NCBI GenBank assembly: GCA_964017145.1
Contig: CAXHKQ010000046.1
Span: 1 to 16,623, forward strand
Origin: Agrocybe praecox
Taxonomy: Eukaryota; Basidiomycota; Agaricomycetes; Agaricales; Agrocybaceae
Direction of reading: 5' to 3'
Length of the DNA: 16,623 nt
Shown here: in pieces, positions 16,241 through 16,623 of the stretch
Layout: each line of letters starts with the position of its first letter
How positions within the stretch are numbered: position 1 is the first letter of the stretch
The notes under the pieces: generated by a model
Told to the model about the DNA's origin: nothing
The model's input: the letters and a program-made list of their open reading frames with translations, nothing else
The model's database searches: none
Translations under genes and position numbers: made by a program

Positions 16241-16623
16241 TGCTATGTGTTACACTCACACACATCGTTCGTCGTTGTGACTGATTTCGTTTGACCTACA
16301 AATCCACCTCCAGACTGCGAACATCTCGGTCTCAAAAATGCGCATTTCAAATACAGACACACTCAACAGCTACAGTACCAGACGCGTTGGCTTAATATTG
16401 GGATTCGGTTAACCAGTCGGTGCGTTTAATAGTTTAGGTAGACATGTTATACATCTTTTGGAATGTGAGACATTGACTTTAAACATAGAACTACTTTACA
16501 TACGATTACAATTCAGTAGCAATAAAAATGAGATGCTGAACATGTCGATTGATATATCAGGTTTATACATACGAGCGTACACTTTCTTCTTAGAAGTCCG
16601 TTGTAGAGTCGAACTCGAAGAGT
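16241..16623. other. No gene confirmed; possible 5' UTR
   Basis: Beyond the short frame from 16338 (MRISNTDTLNSYSTRRVG, then a stop) nothing is recognisable. A possible donor AG|GTAGAC lies near 16436. The sequence is AT-rich to the window end. Confidence 0.25.

Overview
The window reads as nuclear DNA of an animal, most likely an insect and plausibly a fly or mosquito. It has long AT-rich non-coding stretches, a good spliceosomal 3' splice site, polyadenylation signals and many decayed transposons of insect-type families (mariner, hAT, an RTE-like LINE). There are no bacterial-style operons. The organism is an inference from composition and transposon content; no gene was recognised well enough to name a species.

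Layout. 1-252: C-terminal remnant of a mariner transposase, cut by the window edge. 931-1455: a branch point, pyrimidine tract and AG, followed by what looks like the last coding exon of a host gene on the + strand. 1456 to about 2550: its likely 3' UTR with AATAAA signals. 2620-3801: a complete but dead irritans-like mariner with unusually long inverted ends. 3804-4440: a GC-rich stretch with (GCAC)n and (GTGC)n runs. 4883-10497: one full-length non-LTR retrotransposon framed by a 10-bp target-site duplication. It has a tRNA-like head with pol III box A and box B, an AP endonuclease/reverse transcriptase ORF with three in-frame stops, and a 33-base poly(A) tail. A 2.35-kb block (6822-9171) splits its RT region. 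That block contains a TA-flanked Tc1/mariner-type element with 24-bp perfect inverted ends (7338-8649) and eight tandem 36-bp GC-rich palindromic units (8683-8970). Without the block the LINE is about 3.27 kb, a normal size for RTE-like elements.

Downstream of the LINE: a 28-bp direct repeat (10605 and 10856), a candidate degenerate inverted-repeat element (about 11003-11706), a GC-rich stretch (11881-12320) with a small ORF, an internally deleted mariner (13167-13835), and a 594-bp non-autonomous hAT-like element (13899-14492) with 20-bp inverted ends and a perfect 8-bp duplication. The last 2 kb hold a small ORF at 15304-15492 followed by AATAAA, and a GC-rich, promoter-like stretch ending in an initiator-like TCAGTT at 16182.

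Most of the window is a transposon graveyard. The only host coding sequence with reasonable support is the exon at 966-1455, and its product is not recognised. The most interesting structures are the LINE copy whose 5' end is tRNA-like inside its own target-site duplication, the palindromic 36-bp array, the mariner whose right inverted arm contains its transposase C-terminus, and the host exon where two frames both look coding.
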